In this document: in pieces, positions 12,519-23,708 of the stretch | How positions within the stretch are numbered: the first letter of the stretch is position 1 | Layout of the letters: every line of letters starts with the position of its first letter | Origin: Protoeuglena noctilucae | Taxonomy: Eukaryota > Chlorophyta > Pedinophyceae > Marsupiomonadales > Marsupiomonadaceae | Direction of reading: 5' to 3' | DNA: 64,000 nucleotides | Assembly: GCA_958009085.1 (NCBI GenBank) | Contig: OY253674.1 | Span: forward strand, 1,207,760-1,271,759 | Made by a program: the position numbers and the translations under genes | The notes under the pieces: model-generated | What the model saw: the letters and a program-made list of their open reading frames with translations, nothing else | Database searches by the model: none | What the model was told of the DNA's origin: nothing

Positions 12519-14576
12519 ATGTGGACCAACGAATTTCCGTGGTACTACCTCCAAGTGAATCCCGTGACCGGAGTGTGGCTGTTCGCGCGGTACACCCTGC
12601 TGGTGCAGAGGTGAGGCGCGCGCGCGCTCGATGCGTCGCCCGGCGTGCCTTCGCGGATACAGTTGCGTTCTATACGTTTACCGCTACTCGCCGCATCGAG
12701 TCCGCGCAGGCAGCGATGGACGCTCGACAAGATGTGGGAGATGAGCCAGAACATCGACCCTTTGTACGTGGCGCCCGCGGCGCCCCCGAAGGAGCGGCGC
12801 CCTATGCGCAATCCCAGTTTCCAGAACTACATTTCCCGCTTCACGGGAGGGGCCCCGCAGCACGCCAAGGCCCCCAGCATCGGGTCGGTGAGGGGCGAGG
12901 CTAACGCACCCGCATTTGGTGGTCACTCACAAAACGTGGCCACCCCTCCTACCCCGCTCGCTCGCGTGGCTTCACTGCGAGTTCATATGGTTCATGTGTT
13001 GCCATGTTGTGCTCTTGATGCAGTCCTTTCGCTTGCTCGCTCTCGCTTGCCAATCCAAACACTACCCAACCCCACTCCGTTGCGCAGCCTGGGGAGGGTT
13101 TGGGCAGGGAGGACACGGCCAGGTCGGAGAAGAGCGCAAAGCCATCTATCGGTGAGTGGTTTGATTGCTTGTTATGGATGGGGCATTGCTTTTACATGTA
13201 CAGACTGTGACATGGGTCACTGCATCGCGTGACGTGCAGAGCACCAATGTGATGACTCTGACTTGTGTTGCTTCCCCCGCAGCTGAGATCCACCGCAACG
13301 TGCTGTCGCGCCAGGCCATCTTCCTGGTGAGCGCTGGGGCGGGCGTGATGCATGGCGATCACAACTCGCCGTCCCCAACCACCTCTCCATCTCAGCAAGC
13401 CAAGCACCCCTCCCACAACTGAAGCTCCACCTCACCTTATCCCCACCCCATCCCACCCCACCCCCCCTCCCTCCCCAGGCCGAGCAGGCCAAGCACCTGG
13501 GCCGCAACTTCCGCATCATCCAGTCCGCGATCGGCTTCTTCCTGACTGGCATGGCCATCCAGTACCTTTACTTCGCCATCGTGGGCGCGACCGAGGACGA
13601 GGCCGTGGTGCGGTGGATGAACATCGTGGCGCAGGTGCTGGGGATGCTCGCCATGGCGCTCGCCGCCTTCGAGATCCTCACCTCGCACCGGTGAGGGGGT
13701 GGGTAATTCTGGGGTTGATTGTTTTGGGAGCGGTACGGGGGTGACTGTTGTGTGATGAGCGCATTGACATCTCACTCACCCCACCCACCCCACCCCAGTC
13801 CCCCAGTCATCCATTTGTGTATTAAACCATTCAACATCTCACCCCCTACCCATATTCGCAGTCCCCTGGTAAGCGAGATGACTTTCCAGGACCGATGGGA
13901 GCGCAACATGGTGAAGCTGGGGAGGCTGCCGGCGTCGTGGGGGGACATGCTGAGGAAGAAAGAAGCGATGGGTGATGCCAACTCTGTTAATGCCACTGCC
14001 GCTGCTGCGGGTGTGGGAGTGGGGGCGGGAAGTCCCACGATGTTCGCTCGGCACCACGACCCCGGTGCTCATACGCATACGCTGCATCATGGTCACGCGG
14101 GCGCGTCTGTGCCCGTGGCCGTCCCCGACTCCAATGGCATCGCCAGCAGCAGCGGGGGTGAGGGCGCGGGTGCAAGCGACAGCAGCAGCGGGGGTGGGAG
14201 GGCATGCTTTGGGTACGCAGCCACCCTCCCAACTCCATCTCTGCTGCACCACCCATGCTTCACTCAATCCCCTTTCCCATCTACTCTGGCTCACTCCCCA
14301 ACCCCAGCCCCACCCTGACACCCCTCACCCCCACCCTCACCACCCACCACCCCCACCCCCGCAGAGCCCGTCCTCCTCGGCGTCCGCTCCCACAGCGCCG
14401 CGGACCTCGCCCCCTCCCGGCCGGCAGTCGCCTCCGCCGTGGAGCTGGGCGCCACTTCGGTTCAAGCAGTGTCGGCGTCAGATCTGCCAATGGCGCCATT
14501 GGCGGGCGGCCCTGGGATCTCCGCGGAGGAACCTGCCGTGCCCTCTGGCGTCTCGGTCCTTTTCGGATTGGGATAG
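12519..14576 (+). CDS. Predicted two-TM membrane protein of unknown function
   Basis: Seven exons (12519-12610, 12710-12887, 13088-13151, 13283-13326, 13479-13690, 13862-14157, 14365-14576) join in frame to 365 aa. The N-terminus is MWTNEFPWYYLQVNPVTGVW. Two hydrophobic segments lie in exon 5, around FRIIQSAIGFFLTGMAIQYL and WMNIVAQVLGMLAMALAAFE. The C-terminal half is low-complexity (Ala, Gly, Ser, His) and ends soon after EPVLLGVRSHSAADL. Exon 6 is ended at the GTGAGG donor because that keeps the best frame into exon 7. Introns here show duplicated junctions (13393 against 13480, 13799 against 13862, 14146 against 14180). I do not recognise the family. Confidence 0.65.
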
Positions 14577-15067
14577 GGATGGGTCTGTGAGTTGGTACGA
14601 GAGGTGCATCACAAGCGGCTCAGTTGTGGGCCAGGGTACGCATGTCTGGTGGTTTCAGACCCACCACAGCCGGCCCCTCTTGTCTCGCGACTCCCTTTGC
14701 ACTCCCTTTGGCAAGGCGTGGCTGCGACCCCGACCTTCGGGCCAGCAGCCACAGGGCAGACCAGCCCCCGGCCCCGCCCGTCACTGGCCAATCTCATCTT
14801 TTTTCCCGTTGCCGACGCGGCGGGTGCGGGCACAACAGTGTAGAACAGCATAGCAGAGCAGTGCCATAACACAACATCATGCCGTCGCGTTGCATGCCGT
14901 AGCGCAGCGTTGCATTTGCACCAGTGACGTCAGGCAGGCAGTTGAACGCGAGCAGAGCGCCCTCTTTACGGCATGCGCGCGCCCGTCATCGGCGATGGCT
15001 ATCGTCGCCAGACGGGGCTCCCGGGCCAGGCCAAAGGGCGCCCTCCCCACTCCTCACGGTACAGCGC

Positions 15068-16042
15068 TTACTTCTGCGCCTTGTCCCGCTTCACGCCGCC
15101 CGCGATCGTGTCGCACTCGCGCATGCCCTTCTGGGTGATGCGGCGGCCCCCCTCGTCGTTCTGCGGGCGAGCGCAGAGAGAGGGAAGGGTCGCTTCGCTT
15201 CTTCGAGAGGGTCGGCGACGTCACCCTTTCGCGCCCGGCCCCGCAGCGCCGCCGGTCGCCCCGCGCGCCCACCTTGGCGATCATGCCCAGCTTCTCCAGC
15301 TGCGTCAGGCAGAAGCGGATGTTGCCGCTCGCCGCGAGCGCGCGGTGCTCCTGCTCCACCCCCCGGCGGTCCCGGCCCCCGAACATTCGGCGGAACGTGG
15401 TCATGCCCACCCCCTTGTGGATGTACACCCGGCGGAGGATGGCGGCCATGCGCACGAACAGCCTGCGCGGGAGAGGCGCGCGCGGGGGTCGGAACGAGAC
15501 GCGGCCGCCGCAATGGGCGCCCCGCGACGCCGCCGCGGTCCGCCGCCCCGGCAGAGGACGTCAGCGCCAAGAGGAGGCCTCACCAGTCATCGTTGTAGGG
15601 GCCCAGCTCCTTGAAGGGGGCGGTCTTGACCAGGGTCGACCACTTCGGCAGCGTGACCTGCGTGGGCCGCGGGCGAGGGCGCTCAGGAAAACGCCCAGCC
15701 ACGCGCGAGCGTAGCCTGTCGATCTCGGACCCATCCGCCAGGCTGGGCGAGCCCGGCGGGGTCTCGTGGCACCCAGGGCACCGCCCTGTCTGACCCCCGC
15801 GGACCGGAGCGAGGAGCAGTGCCGCAAGAGCCCCGAAATAGGTCGAGTTGACGTCGCGGGGACCCGTGCACGCGCAGACCGCGCAGGGACGGCACGGTCC
15901 GGCCTTTCTCCCCCGAGGGAGCCGCCGGACCGCTCTGCTGCGCGCCGGTCACCTTCCCGGTGGCCTTAAGGTGCTTCGCCATCGCCGCAATCCACACGTC
16001 CGCGGGGATGTCCTTCACCCCGGTAGAATGGTCGATCGCCAT
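15068..16042 (-). CDS. RPS19: 40S ribosomal protein S19 (eS19)
   Basis: This is a structural protein of the 40S subunit head. Four exons (16042-15953, 15657-15584, 15462-15273, 15160-15068) join in frame to 148 aa (human 145). Diagnostic stretches are VTLPKWSTLVKTAPFKELGP with YNDDW, AAILRRVYIHKGVGMTTF, MFGGRDRRGVEQEH, and the C-terminal GGRRITQKGMRECDTIAGGV. The start ATG gives MAIDHSTGVKDIPADVW, aligned with the family's VKDV...F region. The gene is divergent from DRC2. Confidence 0.95.
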
Positions 16043-16765
16043 GGCTGCGGACGGTCACGGCGACGGGCGCGGGGCGCGGGCGGTGTCCTCACGCCGTGAA
16101 AAGGGCGGTCGTCGGCGGGCCGGGGCGTGGATGGCCCCCTCGCGACGCATCTCGGCCCGTCCGACTCAGAGGCCGGTGTCCGTGCAACCCGCGGACGAAC
16201 TCCTTGCGCAGTGATGCATCGGAGCACGCGGTAGTAATTTGGCAATCAGTATTATTTACGGATATTAGAAGGAGCACTGGCTAACCTTGCGAGCCACTTA
16301 GGAGTCGGACCGCGATTCCGGACAGCATTCTCGCCTCCACGGCCGCCGGCGCCATCAGGACACCCGACCTGGGGAAGGACGGGGCTGGCGAGCCGCTATG
16401 CCTCCCCGGGTGAGCGCGCGAGCTGGGGCCCTGGCGTGAACATGTTGACGTGCGTCCCGCGCTCGACCGAGGCTCCGGTCGGGGCGCGCCTTTGCCTGCC
16501 ACATCTGCAAGCCGGAAGAAGTAGGGAGGGTTGAGTGGGCCTCTCAGCGATGGGCCCGGGGAGGCGGGGGACGCGAACGAGAGCATGTCGGACGTGGTTC
16601 CCGCCCTGCGCTCGCGTTCGCCGAATGCGGGGTCGTTTACGGAAACGTGGTATCTATGTCACTCACGCGACGTGGCCCCTCACGGGTTCCCACGCGCCCT
16701 AGGGCCGCCCGTGGACTGCCCCGGGGCGCGCATGTCGACGACGAGCCCGCGCCGTGCCTCCGCAG
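16043..16765. other. Divergent region between eS19 and DRC2
   Basis: This stretch holds both promoters and probably the first coding exon of DRC2. The first DRC2 exon I can support starts at 16766, right after the acceptor CCTCCGCAG, so an ATG-bearing exon must lie upstream. Candidate ATGs near 16585 and 16731 cannot be linked to it with confidence. No other gene is visible. Confidence 0.4.
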
Positions 16766-19700
16766 AGGGACGGGGGAAAGGGGAAGGGCGCGAAGAAGGA
16801 GGAGGACAATTTGAACGAGGAGGAGAGGCTCAGGCGCGTGCAGCGACGGCGCGGCGGTCGGGAGAGGCGGCGTCGCGACGAGCGGGGCGCAAACATCGCC
16901 CCCTCCGCCTCCCCCTCGCTTTGCAGGCGCAATGTCGAGGAGCGTCGCGTGCAGCTTCGCGCGCGGTTGCTTCGTGAGCAGGAGTACGCGCGCGAGCACG
17001 CGGCGAAGATCAACACGGCCTGGCGCCAGCTGCTGCGGAAGGCCAAGGTGGAGGAGCTGCGGGCGGAGATCCAGGTGCTGAGTCAGGGCCACGAGAGGGA
17101 GATCGACCGTCGCGATGCGGTGATCCAGATGCTCGACCGGGACCTGGAGGACGCGGAGGACCAGTATTTAACGGCGCTGCGGGGGCACATGCAGGCGAGG
17201 GGCGTGAGGGGTGGGGTGGAGTGAGGGGGGGCACATGCAGGCGAACGACGGTGGCGGTGTGGTGGTGTGAATGAGAGTGGCACATGGCGCGTGACACACG
17301 CACAGCGCCCCGCATTGGTGGCACTCCGCCCACCTGTCACCCACCCCGCGCTGCTCCGCCTGTCCTCGCAGGCCCTCGACGCTTTGCTGGACCTGCAGGA
17401 GCTCCGCATCCAGAAACTGGACAAGGAATTCCGAGAGAACCTGTCCATGGTGAGACTGGGTATTATACTGGCATGGATGTACAGTGGACGTGAAGGCACA
17501 GGCGGCGTGCGTGTCGCTGTGTGTGTGTGCTGCCACCGCCATCCTAGACCGGCACAAGCGGAGTGAGCGTCGTCACTCCCAACCCGCACCACCCTGTTCC
17601 CTCTCGTCATATCATCGTCTTCACTCATCCCATCTCACCCTCTCCCCCCTCATCACTCCCCCAGACGGAGCAGGAGTTCGAGTCCGAGCGCCAGGAGATC
17701 GTGGCCACGCACGTGCGGCAGAAGAAGGACCTGCAGGACATCATTGTGGCCATGGAGGCGGAGTTCGCCAGGATCGCGGCGGAGGCGGAACAGGAGTTCG
17801 AGGCGGAGAGGACGGGTGAGATGGGATGAGGGGGTGGGGGGGGGTGGGGGGAGGGGGATTCAGGGAGAGGGGTGAGGGGCACGGGAGTTTGAGGCGGTGA
17901 GGACGAGGACGGACGGGAGGGTGCACTGAGATGGGAAGGGGTGTTGAAGTCCCAGTTGTAACACCACCCCTTCTCTCACCACCCTCAACCTTCTTCATCT
18001 CCCCAGACATCAAGAACCGTGCTCAGGAGGAGTACCACGTGACGCGCATCCAGCAGAACAACGCCATCGAGGACTGCGAGGCGCACTACGACAAAATGTA
18101 CAAGACGTACATGCAGGCGAGATGAGGGAGTGGGATGGGTGCTAGACGTACATGCAGGCAGGAGGGGAGGGAGTGGGATGGGGTGGGATGCACATGCAGC
18201 GGGGTGACTGATGATATGGGGGTTGGATGTTCACATACACGCATTCCCACTGTCCGCCCCCACCAGGCTTCACTCTCACACCACCCTCAACCCCACCCCC
18301 ACCATGCCCCCCTCTCAAACCCCCCTCACCCCCTCTCACTGTCCCCCCCACTCAAACCCCCCTTTCCCAACCGCAGTCGAGCGAGAAGGACGCGGCGGAC
18401 TTCCAGCGACTAGCACAAACGGACAAGCAGGACGCCAAGGAGATTGAGCGGGAGATGAACCGACTGGCGCGCCTGCACCACGCCGTGCAGCACTGGCGGC
18501 TCAAGATCGCCAACAACGAGGAGGAGTGGAGCGACCGGAACGCGGCGCTGAGGGACGAGAAGGACGTCATGACGAGGCACTATGCCAAACTGAAGGGGCA
18601 GATGGACCGCTTTAGAAGACAGCAGCAGTCGCGGCTCAAGGAGCTCAGCCGGCAGAGCGGGGCGGCGATGGAGGCGCTGCGGACGAGGATCGCCGTGGCG
18701 GAGAGGATTTTGAAGCTGGCCGAGTTCTGCAGGAGGCTCGAGACGGAGGCGAGGGGGTGGGGGGGTGGGGGTTGCATGGGGGGGTGTCGGGGGTGGTGTT
18801 AGGGGTGGCATGGGTAGTGGGGGGTGTAATGGGTGTTGGGTGTTGCAATTCTTACACCCGCATGCTGCATGGGGTGTTTGTGAGTGGGTTGATGGCATGG
18901 ACAGTATTACTGGCGTCGTCGTGCGACCGGTTCACGTCACGGCGCACTCGCTCCGCAATGATCAATGACTACTGCAGCATGTCGTGACAGCCTCTCGTCT
19001 CGCTTTCCCCGCAGCAAGAGAAGGTGCTTCCCTTCTGGAGCCCCGCGGAGGCCCTGGCGGACGAGCTGCTGGAGGGAGACCTGAGGGAGGCACAGGCAGA
19101 GGCGTCGCAGGTGAGGGGAAGGTGGGGTAGATGAGCGAATAAGAGGAGTGCGGAAAGATGGAAGCAGAGGCACCGGCGGAGGCGAGGATGGTTAAATGAC
19201 GGCAGGGTACTGTTCAGGTGGTGGTAGGGCACAGCGATCGTCGCCCACTGTCACACCCACACCCCCAGCCGCCGCACCCACCTCACGCTCACCCCCCACC
19301 AACCCCAACCCCACTACCAACCACCCCCTCCCCCCAGGCCCTGCACCAGGCCGACGACGAGGCCTCCTCGCTGAACCTCCCCCACCGCGCGCAACCCGAG
19401 GAGCCCACCAGCAGCGCGGGGGTAGGCCCCGACGGCCGCCCGGTGCCTGAGTGGGACTACCTCAACAACTTTTTCAAGAAATACAACAAGGTGCTGCTCG
19501 ACGTGGCGTCCATACGCAGGGAGAAGCAGCGGCTGCAGGCGGAGGTGAGGGGGGGTGTGGAGGTGGATGTGATGGTGACGGGACATGCGAAGCGATGCCA
19601 AGTTACCTCAGGCTGACTGAGCCCAATCCAGGTCTGATAGACTCTCTCGCTCGTCGTCCACCTCTCCCCGCATTCGCCTGCCCTGCTGCCTCCCTGCATC

Positions 19701-19998
19701 GCAACCACCACTGCGTCGCTCGCCCACCGCACCCACCCACCGCTCATGACCCCCTCCGTCGTCTCTGCAGAACGAGGAGCTCCGCCGCATCCTGAAGCAT
19801 TACCTGGATGGCATTTCCGTATCGGAGGACGTCATGCAGAACCCCGTCAACCCGCTCCTGGTTGTCAACGAGCGGCTGCAGCGGGCGCTCAAGGCGCGCG
19901 CCACGGGCACCGCCGCGGGGGTCCAGGCCGAGATGGCGAAGGCGCAGATGGCACAGGAGGTCGAGCTGGTCGTCGAAGGGGGCGGGGCGCACTCGTGA
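16766..19998 (+). CDS. DRC2: Nexin-dynein regulatory complex subunit 2 (DRC2/CCDC65), 5' exon unresolved
   Basis: DRC2 is a coiled-coil subunit of the N-DRC, which links doublet microtubules in motile flagella. Exons: 16766 to about 16847, about 16927-17194, 17372-17449, 17665-17815, 18007-18116, 18377-18748, 19015-19110, 19338-19544, 19771-19998, all in frame to TGA. Family landmarks are [10 protein letters not shown] then [55 protein letters not shown], and the C-terminal [11 protein letters not shown] plus [18 protein letters not shown] and NPLLVVNER. Most of the protein is charged coiled coil. The short intron near 16848-16926 is inferred from family length; it could instead be read through in frame. 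GC donors follow 17194, 18116 and 18748. Its presence indicates a flagellated cell or stage. Confidence 0.9.
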
Positions 19999-20228
19999 CG
20001 CGAACCGCAGCGCCAGTTGCGCCAGTTGCTATGTCTGACCCGCGAAGGGGCGCGCGGCGGCTACATCCGCTGAAAGTATGCGTGTCTGGTGTTTATCTGC
20101 GAGCGCTCTTGTTGAAGGGACCCGGAGGGGCAGCTGCGAGGAAGCCTGGGAGTGTTCCGCTAGCCATGCGCATGCTGCAACGTAAATGCGCGGCCTGCGC
20201 CGACGATGACGTCCGTGTCTAGAGCGTG

Positions 20229-23200
20229 ATGAGTTCGTCAATAAGAGAGGACGACGCGGCGCCGGCCGCGGTGTCCGGCGGCGCAGCGACGCAAGCGGGG
20301 AGAGAACCGGGGAGAGCGGGCGCGATGCCCCTCTGGGTGTTTGCGCTCGCGGCCATCTTCGGAGCGCTCAGTTTGTGGTCGCTGTGGGAGCAGGATATCT
20401 GGTGGCAGGTGATGCCGGCACCGTCGTATCGCGCCGCATCGCTGCGCGGCCAGCGCACTCTGCGTTGTTGGCCCCCCCTACCCGTCTTTCCATCGACGGG
20501 GCGGCTGCGAGAGGCCGCCCGGGCCCTTAATCGCTGCCGATTCGTTTTATGAACCCTCCGCCGTCCAATGCCGTCGCTCCGGACCCCTCCTCGGCCCGCC
20601 ATGGCGTGAAAAGGTTTGCCCGGCTCGCCGCTCGCCCCGCAGATCCGCGCGGGGGAGCACATCCTCGACACCGGGACCATGATCGTCGAAGACGAATGGT
20701 CGTACACGGCGAGTCCCCTCCCGCGCCCGCCGTCGCCAGCACCTGCCCCGTAAATGCAAAGCGCGCGTCTTTGATGCGTCATTCGCGCCGCCCGCCCTCC
20801 CCGCAGGTCACCGGCGTCGAGTGGAAGAACGTGCAATGGCTATCCACCATTCCCATCGCCATCGTCTACCGCCTCTTCGACGTCCCCGGCCTCATCGCCC
20901 TCCGCGGGGTCACGGCATCTCTCGTGGTGAGGCCATGTCAATGGCAATGCTTACAAACGCTGCATAAGCACTGACCTGCTTGCGTTCGCTGACTCTGAGC
21001 ATGCATGCATCCACCCTCACATTTGTTTTAACTCACAAGTCACTCTCCGCACGCTTTCGTTTCATCCGCCACTCCACCCCCGCACCCTCCCCTGCATCTA
21101 CCTCTCACCTCCTCAACCCTTCCCCCTCCCCCCCAGTTCCTCGGCCTCGCCCGCACCGCCTTCCGCACCCGCATCCCCGGCCCACCGGGGCCCTGGGACC
21201 GATCCGCATGCGCCCTCGTCCCCGCCCTCGCCATGCCCGCCATCGCATTCCGCGTCCAGATACGCAGCGAGTTGTTCGTGATCGCCGCACTGGCGTGGAC
21301 CGCGTCGATGATCGCAGGCGCACCCCCCGCCCCGCCCTCGCCCCCACCCCCGCCCGCACCAGACGGCGTCAAACTCGCATGGACGCTGCTTGCGGGGTCC
21401 ACCCCCCCCGCACCCCCACCCGCCCCACGCGCCCCGCCCCGCCGCCGCCCCGCTCTGCTTGCGCTGTTCGACGGCGCATCGCCACCCGCCCCGCTCCTCC
21501 GCACCGCCCTCCCCGCCGCTGCTGCCATCGCCATTGTCGCCAACCTCCACTTTGGCCTGGTGCCATTCGCGGTGGCACTGGCCGGATCCTGGTGCCTGGG
21601 TGACTCTGGATTGACGAATGGGTTTCACCGACTGATGGTGGCAGCTGCCATGCCACTGGCAGCCGCGCTCAGCCCCCACCCGGTCTACGGGTGAGAGTGT
21701 GCGGGGGTATGTGTATGTGTATATGTATGTGTGGTGAAATACTTACTTTACATATCTTGACTGCTATGCCCTTTCCATTGCACCTACACACCGACCCAAC
21801 TACAACCCGACACTCATCCCACCACCATTATTTACAGAACCCTGCTCCCCCCCCCCAGTCTCCGTTTCATCTGGCACCACGTCTTTTACTTCCACGACAA
21901 GCTGCTGTACAACCCCGACCACCAGCGAATGACGTGGGGTGACCTGCGCCATGCGCCCCAGACACCCATTCTGGCGGCACTGGCGGTGGCGGCGCTGTTT
22001 ACCACAAGGCGATCGGACAGGTGAGGAGTAAGCGGGGGGAGAGAGAGAGGTGCGAATGCATAGCCGTGCCCGCAACCACACCCCAATCACCCACACCACT
22101 CCTCATCTCCCACACCCACACCCCTCTCTCTCAGTCCCCGTGGCTACACGTGCCTCCCCATCACTAACACCCACTCCTCAAATCATTCACTGCCCTCACC
22201 CACACCCACACCCACACCCACACCCACACCAACACCCACACCCCCTTACTCTCATCTCACTCATTCCAGTCCCCGTGGCTACGCGTGCCTTCCCATCGTC
22301 TTTGCCTCCCTCGCCGCCTGGTCCCTGGGGTGCGCAGACCGCACCCGAGTGCTGCCATTCGCCATCATCTACGCCACGCCACTCGCCACTGCAGCTGCCG
22401 TCAGGGTGAGGGAGCGATGGGGTGGGATGCTATGCGATGCGTCAATCATGGGTGCTCGACAGATGCGTGCATGCCACGAGTGCCATTCACAACACCAAAG
22501 ACCACACCTCTCTCTTACCTCACCCCATCTCTCCTCTCCTCTTCTCCCCAGCTGGCACGTGCCATCCAAACCTCATGCACCTCACCCCATCATCTCACCC
22601 CACCCCTCCACCCCTCCTCTCCCCACTCAGCTGGCGCGTGCCATCCAGACCCTTGGCTTGGAAGACCCCTCCGCCCCCTCCGCCCCCGCCCCGCCACCCC
22701 GCAAGCCCCCCCGCCACGCCCGCTCCCTCCTTGCCACCCTGAGGTCGCTGGTTCGAATCCCATCGGCTCACCTGGCCGCCCTTTTCGCCACCGCGCCCCT
22801 CCCCTGGGCCGGCATCGTGGAGGCCGTGTCTAGCTACGTCGCAGTGACCGAGCATCTGCCCAAAGGACTGGTCATCGCACCCCGCGTGTGGCCGGTGGAA
22901 ACGGTTCGATTCCTCCAGAGGTACCGGGGCAGCGTGCGGCCCCACATCTACCACACCAACGACTTCGGGGGTTACCTGGTCTACCATCTGCAAGACTACC
23001 AGGCGAGTGTGTATGGGGGCGGGGGTGGTTCATGGAGTGGTGCAAATGGGTATGGGTAACATTAGATATGTTATATGGTTTATAGCAATGATATAATAAC
23101 ACCCACTAACACGACTGCTATTAGGCAATCGCCATGTCTGTGCCATATGCCCAGGTGTGGGCGGACACGCGTGAGACGATCTTCAAGGGCCTGGAGGGGT

Positions 23201-23508
23201 GGTACCTGGGGGCATACAAGTCACCCGACGTGTTCAAGTGAGAACAGAGACCGGGAATGGTACTGGCATGACTGCGGGTGATCGCACCACTCGCACTCGC
23301 ACTGACATTTGAAATTCACATCCCCCCCTCCCCACAAACGCAGCACTGACATTTGAAATTCACATCCCCTCCCATCCCAACCACAGGGACCTGGTGGAGG
23401 AGTTTGATGTAAACGTGGTTCTGACGAAGATATCTGGCACTCAGTTCCTGGGTTACCCGGGGAGGGGGTTCCGGGACGTGCATTCCGAGTACATGGATGA
23501 GGACAAGG
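20229..23508 (+). CDS. Bacterial-like GT-C type multi-pass membrane protein (truncated by assembly gap)
   Basis: Nine exons (20229-20408, 20643-20708, 20807-20926, 21137-21690, 21859-22020, 22270-22405, 22631-23002, 23155-23237, 23387 into the gap) give 598 aa so far, in frame. The N-terminal membrane segment is followed by SLWEQDIWWQIRAGEHIL, resembling the D-x-WWHLRTG motif of bacterial polytopic GT-C-like proteins. After several hydrophobic segments, a lumenal-type domain has HTNDFGGYLVYHL then YQVWADTRETIF and FDVNVVLTK, the order seen in bacterial proteins with a GGYLIW...VFIDGR...VDVVL region. The true substrate and activity are unknown. Exon 8 is placed at the acceptor before GTGTGGGCG because it restores the motif spacing. 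GC donors follow 20708 and 23002. The end of the protein is lost in the N run. Confidence 0.75.
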
Positions 23509-23708
23509 NNNNNNNNNNNNNNNNNNNNNNNNNNNNNNNNNNNNNNNNNNNNNNNNNNNNNNNNNNNNNNNNNNNNNNNNNNNNNNNNNNNNNNNNNNNN
23601 NNNNNNNNNNNNNNNNNNNNNNNNNNNNNNNNNNNNNNNNNNNNNNNNNNNNNNNNNNNNNNNNNNNNNNNNNNNNNNNNNNNNNNNNNNNNNNNNNNNN
23701 NNNNNNNN
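23509..23708. other. Assembly gap, 200 N
   Basis: Exactly 200 undetermined bases. It hides the 3' end of the GT-C-like gene from the left and the 3' end of the coiled-coil gene from the right, so the two genes converge on it. The round size may be nominal rather than measured. Confidence 0.99.

Noticed and set aside
22745-22785. tRNA-like T-arm (GGTTCGAATCCC)
   Set aside because: The flanking bases do not form a T stem or acceptor stem, and the stretch lies in a conserved in-frame exon of the GT-C-like gene.
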